From: Bacteroidales bacterium
GTDB lineage: Bacteria > Bacteroidota > Bacteroidia > Bacteroidales > UBA932
Direction: 5' to 3'
Length of the DNA: 64,000 nucleotides
Assembly: GCA_022648545.1 (NCBI GenBank)
Contig: JALCMP010000001.1
Coordinates: 186,001-250,000 of the forward strand
Shown here in pieces: positions 10,101-17,561 of the stretch. Below the pieces are notes generated by a model, which saw only the letters and a list, made by a program, of their open reading frames with translations, was not told where the DNA came from and searched no databases. A program made the position numbers and the translations under genes. The first letter of the stretch is position 1, and the number at the start of each line of letters is the position of its first letter.

Positions 10101-10189
10101 TTGCAACGCCGCTCATGTACGAATTCAATAAAAAGAGATTGGCAAAAGAAGCGGAATCATCCGCTGTTGCAAACAAGAGAATAAAATAA
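7103..10189 (+). CDS. secDF: Fused protein translocase subunit SecDF
   Basis: 1028 residues from ATG 7103. The SecD half has an N-terminal membrane helix (VAILIALACLYQL), the D1 motif LGLDLKGGMNIML, a large periplasmic part, and a membrane block starting near MMSFILAFLLVLIYMVFFY with the conserved LVLTMGMAVDANVIIFERTKEE. The SecF half carries YGVDFTGGRTYVVRF and a second membrane block with ALAHDTTIVVGFF and SINDTVVIFDRIRE. SecDF uses the proton gradient to pull exported proteins out of the SecYEG channel. One-piece SecDF is normal for Bacteroidota. A Lys/Ser/Thr-rich stretch near residues 290-330 looks like a lineage-specific linker. It is monocistronic, ended by the terminator at 10228. Confidence 0.97.
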   Translation: MQSKGAIKFVAILIALACLYQLSFTWANSHQEKKSKEYAEEKVADAKQNPAFSSVPELNKVFYLDSIYKERERFYLDSISSEKVFLGYTYKQVQDKEINLGLDLKGGMNIMLQVQLSDLVEALSDNNTSPEFVKALALARQREKDSREDFITLFYQCWKEVAPEGRLSGIFGTYELRDKIKPETSNDNVITVIRKEAESAIANSFNVLRNRIDRFGVTQPNIQRIGNTGRILVELPGVKEPERVRKLLQGTASLEFWPTYENSELYPYLQQANEALKDLMASREAATDSLKAGKKGPSAQKDTSKSGVTSAEEELLQTDTLSANKAEFAKNNPLFYLLNPNVYNGNLAPGPCIGRAHYRDTAKIDYYLSLPQIKAIFPGEFIPRWTVKASEGDKSGDYFELIAIKNNTRDGKAPLDGAAITDARISYGSSGGSPEVDMSMNAEGTRVWARLTADNLKRSIAVVLDGMVYSYPTVQTEITGGISSITGHFTIEEAQDLANVLKSGKLPAPATIVQEQVVGPSLGSESIHAGMMSFILAFLLVLIYMVFFYQGAGLVADVALLCNVLFLFGTLASFGAVLTLPGIAGLVLTMGMAVDANVIIFERTKEELRDGKNLKTAIREGYSNAYSAIIDGNLTTIITGIVLFLFGSGPVQGFATTLVIGIVTSLLTSIFITRLIFESRLSKNKNVSFDNKFSKNFLANTKVDFIRLRKIGYVFSSALIVICLSFILFRGFSYGVDFTGGRTYVVRFDKDVTAEAVRNAANKEFGGSVEVKQFGGNNQMKLTTKYKINSDSTGIDSEIEGKLYTALKVFYKDPVSLSDFVSATDNPNGIISSDKVGPTIAKDIQRDAVIAVILALIAIFIYIAIRFKNWSWGAGGLIALAHDTTIVVGFFAIFWGILPFTLDVDQTFIAAVLTIIGYSINDTVVIFDRIREYKRLFPKRSLEENVNKALNSTLARTVNTSGTTLIVMLAIAIFGGDVIRGFSVALIVGIVIGTYSSVFVATPLMYEFNKKRLAKEAESSAVANKRIK

Positions 10190-10227
10190 AACGCCATCCC
10201 AACGGATTGATTATCCGCAGTGGAAAT

Positions 10228-10272
10228 AAAGAAACGGAGGTTGTACATATAAGTAACAACCTCCGTTTCTTT
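10228..10272. terminator. Bidirectional terminator between secDF and the GH29-GH3 gene
   Basis: Perfect 17-bp inverted repeat (10228-10244 and 10256-10272; core GAAACGGAGGTTGT) with an 11-base loop. T-rich sequence follows on the plus strand and the A-rich flank serves the minus strand. It lies between two convergent genes. Confidence 0.85.
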
Positions 10273-10290
10273 TATTTTACTAATATCAAA

Positions 10291-13200
10291 TCATCTCTTC
10301 AGCTTGCCTGAAAGAACTATATCCGAAGAACTTTCGCCTATCATTATATTAAAAGAACCGGGCTCCGTCACGCGTTTCATATTAATATTTATCAAAGAGA
10401 AATCAGATGGTTTCAATACAAAGGAAACGGTTTTGGCTTCACCCTTTCTCAAAAACACCTTTTCAAATCCTTTAAGTTCCTTTACGGGCTGCGAAACGGA
10501 AGCACATTCATCTCTCAGATAAAGCTGGGGAACCGACCATCCGGTGCACTTACCAATATTCCTTATACAAAACGAAACGACTACGGAATCCGCCGAAGTA
10601 CTATTTATCTTAAGACCGGAATATTTGAAATCCGTATATGAAAGTCCATATCCGAACGGATACAACGGAGAACTGTCTTCCTCCACATAATTATGACGCA
10701 AAGGCATTTTCTGGTCGTAGTATACCGGCAACTGACCTACCGAACGCGGGACGGAAACAGGCAGCCTGCCCGAAGGATTATAATCGCCGAACAATACGTC
10801 GGCTATACCGCTACCGCCCTCTTCACCGGGATACCATGCGGTAAGAAGAGCATCCGCATTTTCTGAAGCCCAGTTCATCCGCAAAGGACGACCTTCTATA
10901 TAAACGACGACAAGAGGCTTTCCGGCAACCTTTAATTTTTTTAAAAGTTCCATCTGCCTGCCGAGGAGACAGAGAGTCGCCCTGTCGTACCCTTCGCCGC
11001 ACTCCATATCGCTTACGGAAAAAGCATCGGAAACTGCTGCCCCGGTCTCTTTGTATTCAGTTTTGAAATCCCTCGCACTGGATCCGCCCACCACGGCAAT
11101 AACCACATCTGCCTTGCTGGCCGCCCGGACAGCTTCATCAATATTATAATTTACCGTATCCCGGACAGAACAGCCCTTTACGTACATCACATGCTTTTCT
11201 CCCAATTTCTTTCTTATGCCATCGTAAACGGTAACTATACGACCGGGATCCTGCGGTGCGGTATAATCTCCCAGCATATTATAAACATTATCGGCATTAG
11301 GCCCCACAACAAGGACATTCTCAACGTCTTTGTTTAAAGGAAGGATATTACGTAGATTCTTCAGCAGAACGACACTTTCACGGGCAGCCTGCAAGGCAAC
11401 TTTTCTGTTCGCGGGAGAATCTACGTTTCCGGCCGTCTTTTTAGGATCTACATATGGATAGTCGAACAGCCCCATCGCAAACTTAAGTCTAAGGACTCTT
11501 GCAGCAGCACTATCTATGTCCTTCTCTTCTACAAGATGAAGGGCAAGTGCTTTTTTCAGTTTTTCATAAGCCGTAACACCCAGATCCACATCCACACCGG
11601 CAGTCATAGCCGCTGCTGCAGCATCTTCATATGAAGGACAAACATTATGATCATCCTTTAAGCCTTCTATGCTGAAAAGGTCGGAAATAACCATACCTCT
11701 GAATTTCAATTGACCTCTCAAAACATCATCAAGCAAATATTTATTTGCAGTACATGGCAATCCGTCTATCGAAGAATAAGCCGTCATAACGGACAAAGCC
11801 CCGGCATCCAGAGCCATTTTAAATGGAGGTATATAATCCTGCATAAGTTCCCTGAGTCCCACAACGCTGGCATTGCCGTTCTGTCCCCCGGAAGGAACTC
11901 CGTATGCAATAAAATGTTTAAGAGTACTTATTGCATCATATGGTCCAGACAACCTTCCGCCTCCTTCTCCGTTTACCATTGCGGCAGCCATACGCCCGCT
12001 AAGACAGGGATCTTCTCCGTAAGTTTCCTCCACCCTCGACCAGCGCGGCTCGCGTGCAAGATCTATTACCGGTCCGAACGCGATATGGGCTCCCTGCGAA
12101 CGGACTTCCCTTGAAATGACAGCACCGACAGCACGCAACAGCGAATCGGACCACGAAGAAGCAAGCGCTATCCCGGTAGGAAAGACCGTAGTCCCTATAG
12201 CCATATGTCCGTGGGGACACTCCTCCGCAATAAAAACAGGTATACCCAGACGGCTGTTCTCAATTGCGTATTTCTGAAGTTTGTTTGCAGTTTCTGCGGC
12301 AAGTTTAGGGTCAAGTCCGGTCTTCAGGGTCTTCTTTGTCCAAGGATCTGCCCTAAAAACGGCCCATAGCATTCCGATATTCTGTTTTTTTACAGCCTGC
12401 TTATATTTTTCGCTGCAATATACTTCGTCGCCTTTCTTTTCATACATTTCCCAGCCGGTCGGACAAAGAAGCTGCCCTATTTTTTCATCCAGGGTCATTC
12501 TCAACAGCAGATCATTCGTCCTTTCGGCTGAGGAATAACTTATATCCTTATAAACGGGCAATGCTCTGAAAACTTTCATTTCTCCCGTTCCGGCTGCACT
12601 TCCGGATTTTTCTTTACCTTCTTGGGAAGAATAAATGCGCAATGCCTCAAACTTAAGATAACGCGTCTTATATTTTCCGAAAGGGACGGTTATTGGAAGA
12701 GGATTATTAACAATATTGGAAAATTCCCCTTGAGCAAGGACTTTTAACGTACGACCAGCCTTATCTACTGCAGAAATCCTGTAATCGGTTATTATATTTC
12801 CGCCGTGGAGCCGTTTATCCGGCAAATAACAAAAAGATCCTATTTCTTCCTCTTTCCCCAAATCCAGAATTACGGATTTATTGCCTGACTGCAGAATTTT
12901 AAACGGAATAGAAGGCCTTTTTTCAATAGACTTTCGTTCCACGGAAACGTTGCCTTCAACTGTCCTGCCGCTGAAGAACGCCTGTATATTATTTATGCAT
13001 GGACAGGCCCTCGAATCTAAAATCCTTACCTTAAGCTTTTCTGCGGTAACAGGATCAAAACGCAGTATACGCTTATATCCTATAGTGGTAGTTTGTTCGC
13101 CGCAATCTATCTTCCGCCATTTTCCGTTTGAGAAATAATCAACTTCAAATTTCTTAACTCTTTGGCCAATAGGAATATATTCCTGCAAAAGCAGCCTGTC

Positions 13201-14442
13201 CAGAGTTTCAGGATGTGGAAGATCGAATTCTATTTCCGCATCCTTTACTCCGTCATTTACAGCCCAATACGTATCATATTTTCCATCATTCGCATTAGAT
13301 CCGTCGAAATTTCTTCCCCTGCTTCCCGATACACGCGGATTTATTCCATGCAGCAGATCATGCGATAAATCTTCACGTATCTTCTTATTATAATTTACAA
13401 GAATAGACGAATCCTGTGCCGAAATCAACCCTTCTTTGTTCGGTGGAACATTTATGATGAGATTTGCGTTTCTTCCTATGCTCTTATAATATATATCGGC
13501 AAGTTCAGCAACGCTTTTTACGGAATTATCTTCCGATGCATGATAAAACCATCCAGGACGGATTGACACATCACACTCGGCAGGAACCCATTCGTCACCA
13601 TCTTCATGTCCGGATTGTAATTCTTCTGGTTTGGGATATCCGGGATAAACAGTTCCTGAGCGCAGAAAACTCCAGTTAGTTTCACCGGCAGCACCGTTCT
13701 CGTTGCCGACCCAGCGGCATCCGGGACCTCCATCGGAAAAAATTACGGCATCCGGCTGATATTTGGAAACCATGGCGAAAATCCTGTCGAAATGATAATA
13801 TGTTCTTTTATCTATCCTCCTCTCTTCACGGGCTCCTCCGTACCATCCGCTTCCTCCGTTGGCCCCGTCGAGCCATACTTCCGAAATCTTGCCGTAACGG
13901 GTAAGCAGCTCCTTAAGTTCGGCACAATAATATTCCACGTATTTGTCAGTACCATAATCAGCGCTGTGTCTGTCCCAAGGAGATAAATATATGCCGAATT
14001 TCAGTCCGTACCTGCGGCACGCAGCCGACAGATCGCCTACTATATCTCCCTTACCGTTTTTATAAGGGGTGTTCCTTATGCAATAATCGGTAAGCTGCGT
14101 GGGCCAGAGGCAAAATCCGTCGTGGTGCTTGCATGTTAATATTACTTCCTTTATTCCGGCCTCCCTGAATGTCCTTGCCCACTGATCACAATCCAGCTTT
14201 TTGGGATTGAACACGGAAAGCGGGGTATCACCGTATCCCCATTCTTTGTCTGCGAATGTATTCAATCCGAAATGAACGAAGGCAAGCTGTTCGGACTTTT
14301 GCCATTCGATCTGTTTCTGCTGTGGAACCGGATAAATGGGAGCAGGGGCCTTTCCCCCGTTACTGCACGATATTTCCAAAAACGAAGCCGATGCCATTAA
14401 CAGGAACGGCAAAAAAAGTAGACGATTAATACGTTTATTCAT
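10291..14442 (-). CDS. Two-domain GH29 (alpha-L-fucosidase) - GH3 (beta-glycosidase) fusion, exported
   Basis: 1383 residues in one uninterrupted frame. A signal peptide/lipobox-like segment ends at SFLEISC. Residues 45-340 form a GH29 barrel (LAFVHFGLNTF, LTCKHHDGFCLWPT, nucleophile Asp192 in EVWLDGANG). Residues 360-490 are an F5/8-type C (CBM32-like) module, and 500-620 a second beta-sandwich with discoidin character. GH3 starts near 640 (LLRMTLDEKIGQLL), with nucleophile Asp921 in VISDLFSIEGL, then the alpha/beta sandwich and a fibronectin-III-like tail. This would trim terminal alpha-L-fucose and a beta-linked sugar from one glycan. Specificity of both halves is unknown. The AraC-type gene upstream is divergent and is the obvious regulator. 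Confidence 0.9.
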   Translation of the reverse strand: MNKRINRLLFLPFLLMASASFLEISCSNGGKAPAPIYPVPQQKQIEWQKSEQLAFVHFGLNTFADKEWGYGDTPLSVFNPKKLDCDQWARTFREAGIKEVILTCKHHDGFCLWPTQLTDYCIRNTPYKNGKGDIVGDLSAACRRYGLKFGIYLSPWDRHSADYGTDKYVEYYCAELKELLTRYGKISEVWLDGANGGSGWYGGAREERRIDKRTYYHFDRIFAMVSKYQPDAVIFSDGGPGCRWVGNENGAAGETNWSFLRSGTVYPGYPKPEELQSGHEDGDEWVPAECDVSIRPGWFYHASEDNSVKSVAELADIYYKSIGRNANLIINVPPNKEGLISAQDSSILVNYNKKIREDLSHDLLHGINPRVSGSRGRNFDGSNANDGKYDTYWAVNDGVKDAEIEFDLPHPETLDRLLLQEYIPIGQRVKKFEVDYFSNGKWRKIDCGEQTTTIGYKRILRFDPVTAEKLKVRILDSRACPCINNIQAFFSGRTVEGNVSVERKSIEKRPSIPFKILQSGNKSVILDLGKEEEIGSFCYLPDKRLHGGNIITDYRISAVDKAGRTLKVLAQGEFSNIVNNPLPITVPFGKYKTRYLKFEALRIYSSQEGKEKSGSAAGTGEMKVFRALPVYKDISYSSAERTNDLLLRMTLDEKIGQLLCPTGWEMYEKKGDEVYCSEKYKQAVKKQNIGMLWAVFRADPWTKKTLKTGLDPKLAAETANKLQKYAIENSRLGIPVFIAEECPHGHMAIGTTVFPTGIALASSWSDSLLRAVGAVISREVRSQGAHIAFGPVIDLAREPRWSRVEETYGEDPCLSGRMAAAMVNGEGGGRLSGPYDAISTLKHFIAYGVPSGGQNGNASVVGLRELMQDYIPPFKMALDAGALSVMTAYSSIDGLPCTANKYLLDDVLRGQLKFRGMVISDLFSIEGLKDDHNVCPSYEDAAAAAMTAGVDVDLGVTAYEKLKKALALHLVEEKDIDSAAARVLRLKFAMGLFDYPYVDPKKTAGNVDSPANRKVALQAARESVVLLKNLRNILPLNKDVENVLVVGPNADNVYNMLGDYTAPQDPGRIVTVYDGIRKKLGEKHVMYVKGCSVRDTVNYNIDEAVRAASKADVVIAVVGGSSARDFKTEYKETGAAVSDAFSVSDMECGEGYDRATLCLLGRQMELLKKLKVAGKPLVVVYIEGRPLRMNWASENADALLTAWYPGEEGGSGIADVLFGDYNPSGRLPVSVPRSVGQLPVYYDQKMPLRHNYVEEDSSPLYPFGYGLSYTDFKYSGLKINSTSADSVVVSFCIRNIGKCTGWSVPQLYLRDECASVSQPVKELKGFEKVFLRKGEAKTVSFVLKPSDFSLININMKRVTEPGSFNIMIGESSSDIVLSGKLKR

Positions 14443-14602
14443 AATCTATTAAGTGTGGATTTAAACAATGTCAATTTAACATAATTTTTTTTCAGGTAAA
14501 AATAAGCACCTCAGTAAATTCGATGTATTTTCGTACACTTTTTACTCTATTCAGATTTTTGTTAACTTCAACTTTTGATATACCAAAATCAGGCGAATTA
14601 TT

Positions 14603-15424
14603 ATGGAACATTATGAACTTGATGAGTTCTTATCTTACGGCCAGGAATTTCATCTGGTCCACAGGGAAATATCCCCCAGTGTCGTCGCACACGATCATGA
14701 TTATTTCGAAGTATTCTGGGTTACTGACGGCGACGGATACCAGATCGTTAACGATCAGCGCATGCCCCTGATAAAGCAGGATATAATTTTCATGCGTCCG
14801 GCAGATATGCACAGCATATATTGCGGAAGCGACGGACTGACAATAATAAACCTGTCTTTTTCGCAGCAAACCGGAAATTTTTACCACGAAAGATACTTCA
14901 AAAACAAAAACGTATTATTCTGGAGCCGTACTTCTCTGCCGGTGAAAAAACATCTCGATCTGGATTTTATGAAATTACTTACCGATATGGCCCATGATAT
15001 AATGGGCAACCCTCCCGATTATCTGCAACTCGACAGTCTTTTTATCACCCTGTTCAAGAATATGAGCAAGATCCAGTCAAATACACCGCTGGTAGTACCG
15101 GCGTGGCTTAATCATGCAATAAAAATGTACCAGACTCCTGCACAGTTCAAACAGGGCAGCGAAAGTTTCATAGATGCATGCAGAAGAAACCCTTCGTATG
15201 TCAACAGGGTTATAAAAAAATATTTTCATGAAACTATGACCCAGATGCTTAACGAAAAAAAAATGAGATATGCCGCAATACAGTTGAGCCAGCTGAACAC
15301 ACCTATCAAAAGGATATGCTCCGACTGTGGGTTCGACAATATGGGACATTTCTTCCGTGTATTCAAGAAAATTTACGGACTTACCCCCAACAAATACAGA
15401 CTGCGCCACCAGCACCTGATATAA
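14603..15424 (+). CDS. AraC-family regulator with N-terminal cupin sensor
   Basis: 273 residues. The N-terminal half is an AraC cupin (HDHDYFEVFWVTDGDGYQIV, IIFMRPADMHSIY), expected to bind a sugar. The C-terminal 100 residues carry two helix-turn-helix units: SFIDACRRNPSYVNRVIKKYF and PIKRICSDCGFDNMGHFFRVF, followed by the family signature KIYGLTPNKYR. Layout and the PAWLNHAIK linker resemble ChbR of enterobacteria, which controls chitobiose use. It is divergent from the GH29-GH3 gene with 160 bases between start codons, so it probably controls that gene; PUL 1, convergent downstream, has its own sigma factor. Confidence 0.88.
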   Translation: MEHYELDEFLSYGQEFHLVHREISPSVVAHDHDYFEVFWVTDGDGYQIVNDQRMPLIKQDIIFMRPADMHSIYCGSDGLTIINLSFSQQTGNFYHERYFKNKNVLFWSRTSLPVKKHLDLDFMKLLTDMAHDIMGNPPDYLQLDSLFITLFKNMSKIQSNTPLVVPAWLNHAIKMYQTPAQFKQGSESFIDACRRNPSYVNRVIKKYFHETMTQMLNEKKMRYAAIQLSQLNTPIKRICSDCGFDNMGHFFRVFKKIYGLTPNKYRLRHQHLI

Positions 15425-15471
15425 ACCGGTAAGGATCGCAACATAATAATAAAGCAGCTATACGGAGTACG

Positions 15472-15491
15472 GCCGGCTTTTAACGGCCGGC
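15472..15491. terminator. Short GC-rich hairpin between convergent genes
   Basis: GCCGGC (15472-15477) pairs with GCCGGC (15486-15491) across an 8-base loop, between the araC-type stop and the end of PUL 1. The stem is short and has no clear T-run, so the assignment as a terminator is tentative. Confidence 0.4.
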
Positions 15492-15493
15492 GG

Positions 15494-17536
15494 TTATCTT
15501 GTAATTGAATAAGTCTTCTTTTCAGGGCCTACTCCGGTTATTATCAACTCTTTCCATTTTGAGGGAAGGCATGGATGCAGCTGTTCTATTCCGTTATCGG
15601 TAATTTCAAGCCCGCCGAAACCAAAAAGCACAGCCTGTAGCATACCTCCGGCTCCCGTGGCAAAATAAGGATTATTGCTCGAAGCCGATTCCGCAAGTGC
15701 ACCGAAGGGTGGACGCCTGTTTGGAACATAAGCCTTTTTGAACAGTCGGTACGCATCATCGGGATATCCCAGCCGCGCATAAAGGACGGAAAGTATGGCA
15801 TCGCCCATAGCCGGACCATCTTTATCTATTTTGGGTTCATAATATTTCAAATCCCTGAGAACGGATACGGAATCCGTTTGAAGCTGAAGCGGATAAGCCA
15901 GCATATTAACATCGGCCTGCTTTATTATCCGACCGCTGTAATCCTTATATTCCTTTGTTACGCCGTCGGAAAATTTGTAAAAAGCCATATTGTCGGCAAC
16001 CTTTTTCCACATTGGATCAGGTTCACAACCGGATTTCACTGCGGCTCTGCAGGCATAATCCAGTACCAGTTTTACCGAACCGTTTGTAAAAGCATCGTCA
16101 TCTACATTTTGCGCATATTCATCGGCCCCTACTACATTTTTTATGGAATAACTGCCGTCGGGATTCTCAGAAGCTCTGCTCACCCAGAAATCCGCAATGT
16201 TTTTAAGTACCGTAAAACCTTTTTCCTCAAGCCATTTTTCATCTCCGGTAACCCTGAAATAATTCCAGAAGGCGATCCCCACGTCCGCAGTAATATGTTG
16301 TTCGAAGACGCCGGTAAGCGCAAATGTCGGAGTAACCTCTTCGCCCGTATCATCGGATTCCCACGGAAACATGGCTCCCGCAAAACCATACTCGCGGGCC
16401 TTGTTAAGGGCTTTCTCAAGCCTGTTATACCTGTAATTTACCATGGAACGCGCAATATCACGGTTAAAAAGCAACAGAGGCGGATACATCCACAGTTCGG
16501 CATCCCAGAATATGTGTCCGTTATATCCCTGCGAAGAAAGACCCATCGGAGATATACTTAGATCAGATCCTGCAGATGAAAAAGCGTAAAGATGATACAG
16601 AGCAAGCCTTATATCCCTTTGAGACTCCGGATCGCCGAACACTTTTATATCTCCACTCCATAAATTCTCCCATTTTTTAATATGGTCCGATATTACGCTA
16701 TTTTCGTTGCCGTCCATAATGTAAATGGCAATCCTTTCAGATTCGCTTTGGGGATCCGAAAAATCCTTTGTAGTACATACGGCTCCTTCCCATGAAAAAT
16801 GAAGATCTCTACCTTTTTTAACGGACTTATTGAAAACAAGCGAATGGCAAAGCGAATCCGTTACATGCTCGGAAAGTACGGGATTAAAACCGTCGAAAAC
16901 GAAGGATGCAGTTGCAGCGATAGTATGCCTTCCGTACGGGCCTTTTGCAACAGTTTGCAGCATAGGCATATAAAAATCATTATCATGCGGAGTCTTAAAA
17001 CACTGCCGAACGTTAAGGTAGCCTTGCGGACAAGCTATCTCCCCGGCGGCAGAAACGGATATATCCTTCAGAGCCTTAACTCTTACATCCAAAACGGCAG
17101 CATACGGAAGGCTCCTGAGTGCATATGTAGTATATGAAATTTCAGCTTTATCCGCGTATTTGAAAGAAGTAATGAGTATTGCCTTTTTCATATCGAGAAC
17201 CTGCTTCATATCACGTACATTGGACGGAATTATTTTTACCCCGTCCACATACATATCCATAAGGGCGAAATTCGGGCCTTTTAAAATACGGCTGGTCCTG
17301 AGATTATTCTTTTTATCATATATATGGGTATCATATGCTCCGGCAAGTATTATATCCTCGGTTTTAAACGGAACCGACGAAGAAACGATTCCTATTTTTC
17401 CGCTTGCCAGGGTTATGCCCGTATATTTCGAGAAATCGGTTACATATATTTTCCATCCTGTCGTATCAGCTGCAGCAAAACATATTACCGACTGCAGGAG
17501 AAGTGCGGCGACAAGTAAGATTTTCATTTTTTTCAT
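15494..17536 (-). CDS. GH65 family alpha-glucosidase/phosphorylase-fold enzyme, exported
   Basis: 680 residues from ATG 17536 (in-frame ATGs at 17545 and 17527 are alternatives), with signal peptide MKKMKILLVAALLLQSVICFAA. The N-terminal beta-sandwich is followed by an (alpha/alpha)6 barrel. GADEYAQNVDDDAFTN matches the GH65 acid motif (G-x-DEY-x-x-NV-x-D-x-A-x-TN), acid Glu473. Downstream, AESASSNNPYFATGAGG contains a Glu where GH65 hydrolases have their base. GH65 includes trehalose, kojibiose and maltose phosphorylases, and hydrolases such as the kojibiose hydrolase of Flavobacterium johnsoniae. A signal peptide argues for hydrolysis rather than cytoplasmic phosphorolysis. It is the last gene of PUL 1, after GH31 and GH37. 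Confidence 0.88.
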   Translation of the reverse strand: MKKMKILLVAALLLQSVICFAAADTTGWKIYVTDFSKYTGITLASGKIGIVSSSVPFKTEDIILAGAYDTHIYDKKNNLRTSRILKGPNFALMDMYVDGVKIIPSNVRDMKQVLDMKKAILITSFKYADKAEISYTTYALRSLPYAAVLDVRVKALKDISVSAAGEIACPQGYLNVRQCFKTPHDNDFYMPMLQTVAKGPYGRHTIAATASFVFDGFNPVLSEHVTDSLCHSLVFNKSVKKGRDLHFSWEGAVCTTKDFSDPQSESERIAIYIMDGNENSVISDHIKKWENLWSGDIKVFGDPESQRDIRLALYHLYAFSSAGSDLSISPMGLSSQGYNGHIFWDAELWMYPPLLLFNRDIARSMVNYRYNRLEKALNKAREYGFAGAMFPWESDDTGEEVTPTFALTGVFEQHITADVGIAFWNYFRVTGDEKWLEEKGFTVLKNIADFWVSRASENPDGSYSIKNVVGADEYAQNVDDDAFTNGSVKLVLDYACRAAVKSGCEPDPMWKKVADNMAFYKFSDGVTKEYKDYSGRIIKQADVNMLAYPLQLQTDSVSVLRDLKYYEPKIDKDGPAMGDAILSVLYARLGYPDDAYRLFKKAYVPNRRPPFGALAESASSNNPYFATGAGGMLQAVLFGFGGLEITDNGIEQLHPCLPSKWKELIITGVGPEKKTYSITR

Positions 17537-17561
17537 ATGGAGCATTCTGTATTTCTTATTC

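Noticed and set aside
14603-15424. AraC-type gene as regulator of PUL 1
   Set aside because: PUL 1 has its own ECF/FecR/STN chain and is convergent with this gene; the divergent GH29-GH3 gene is the better target.
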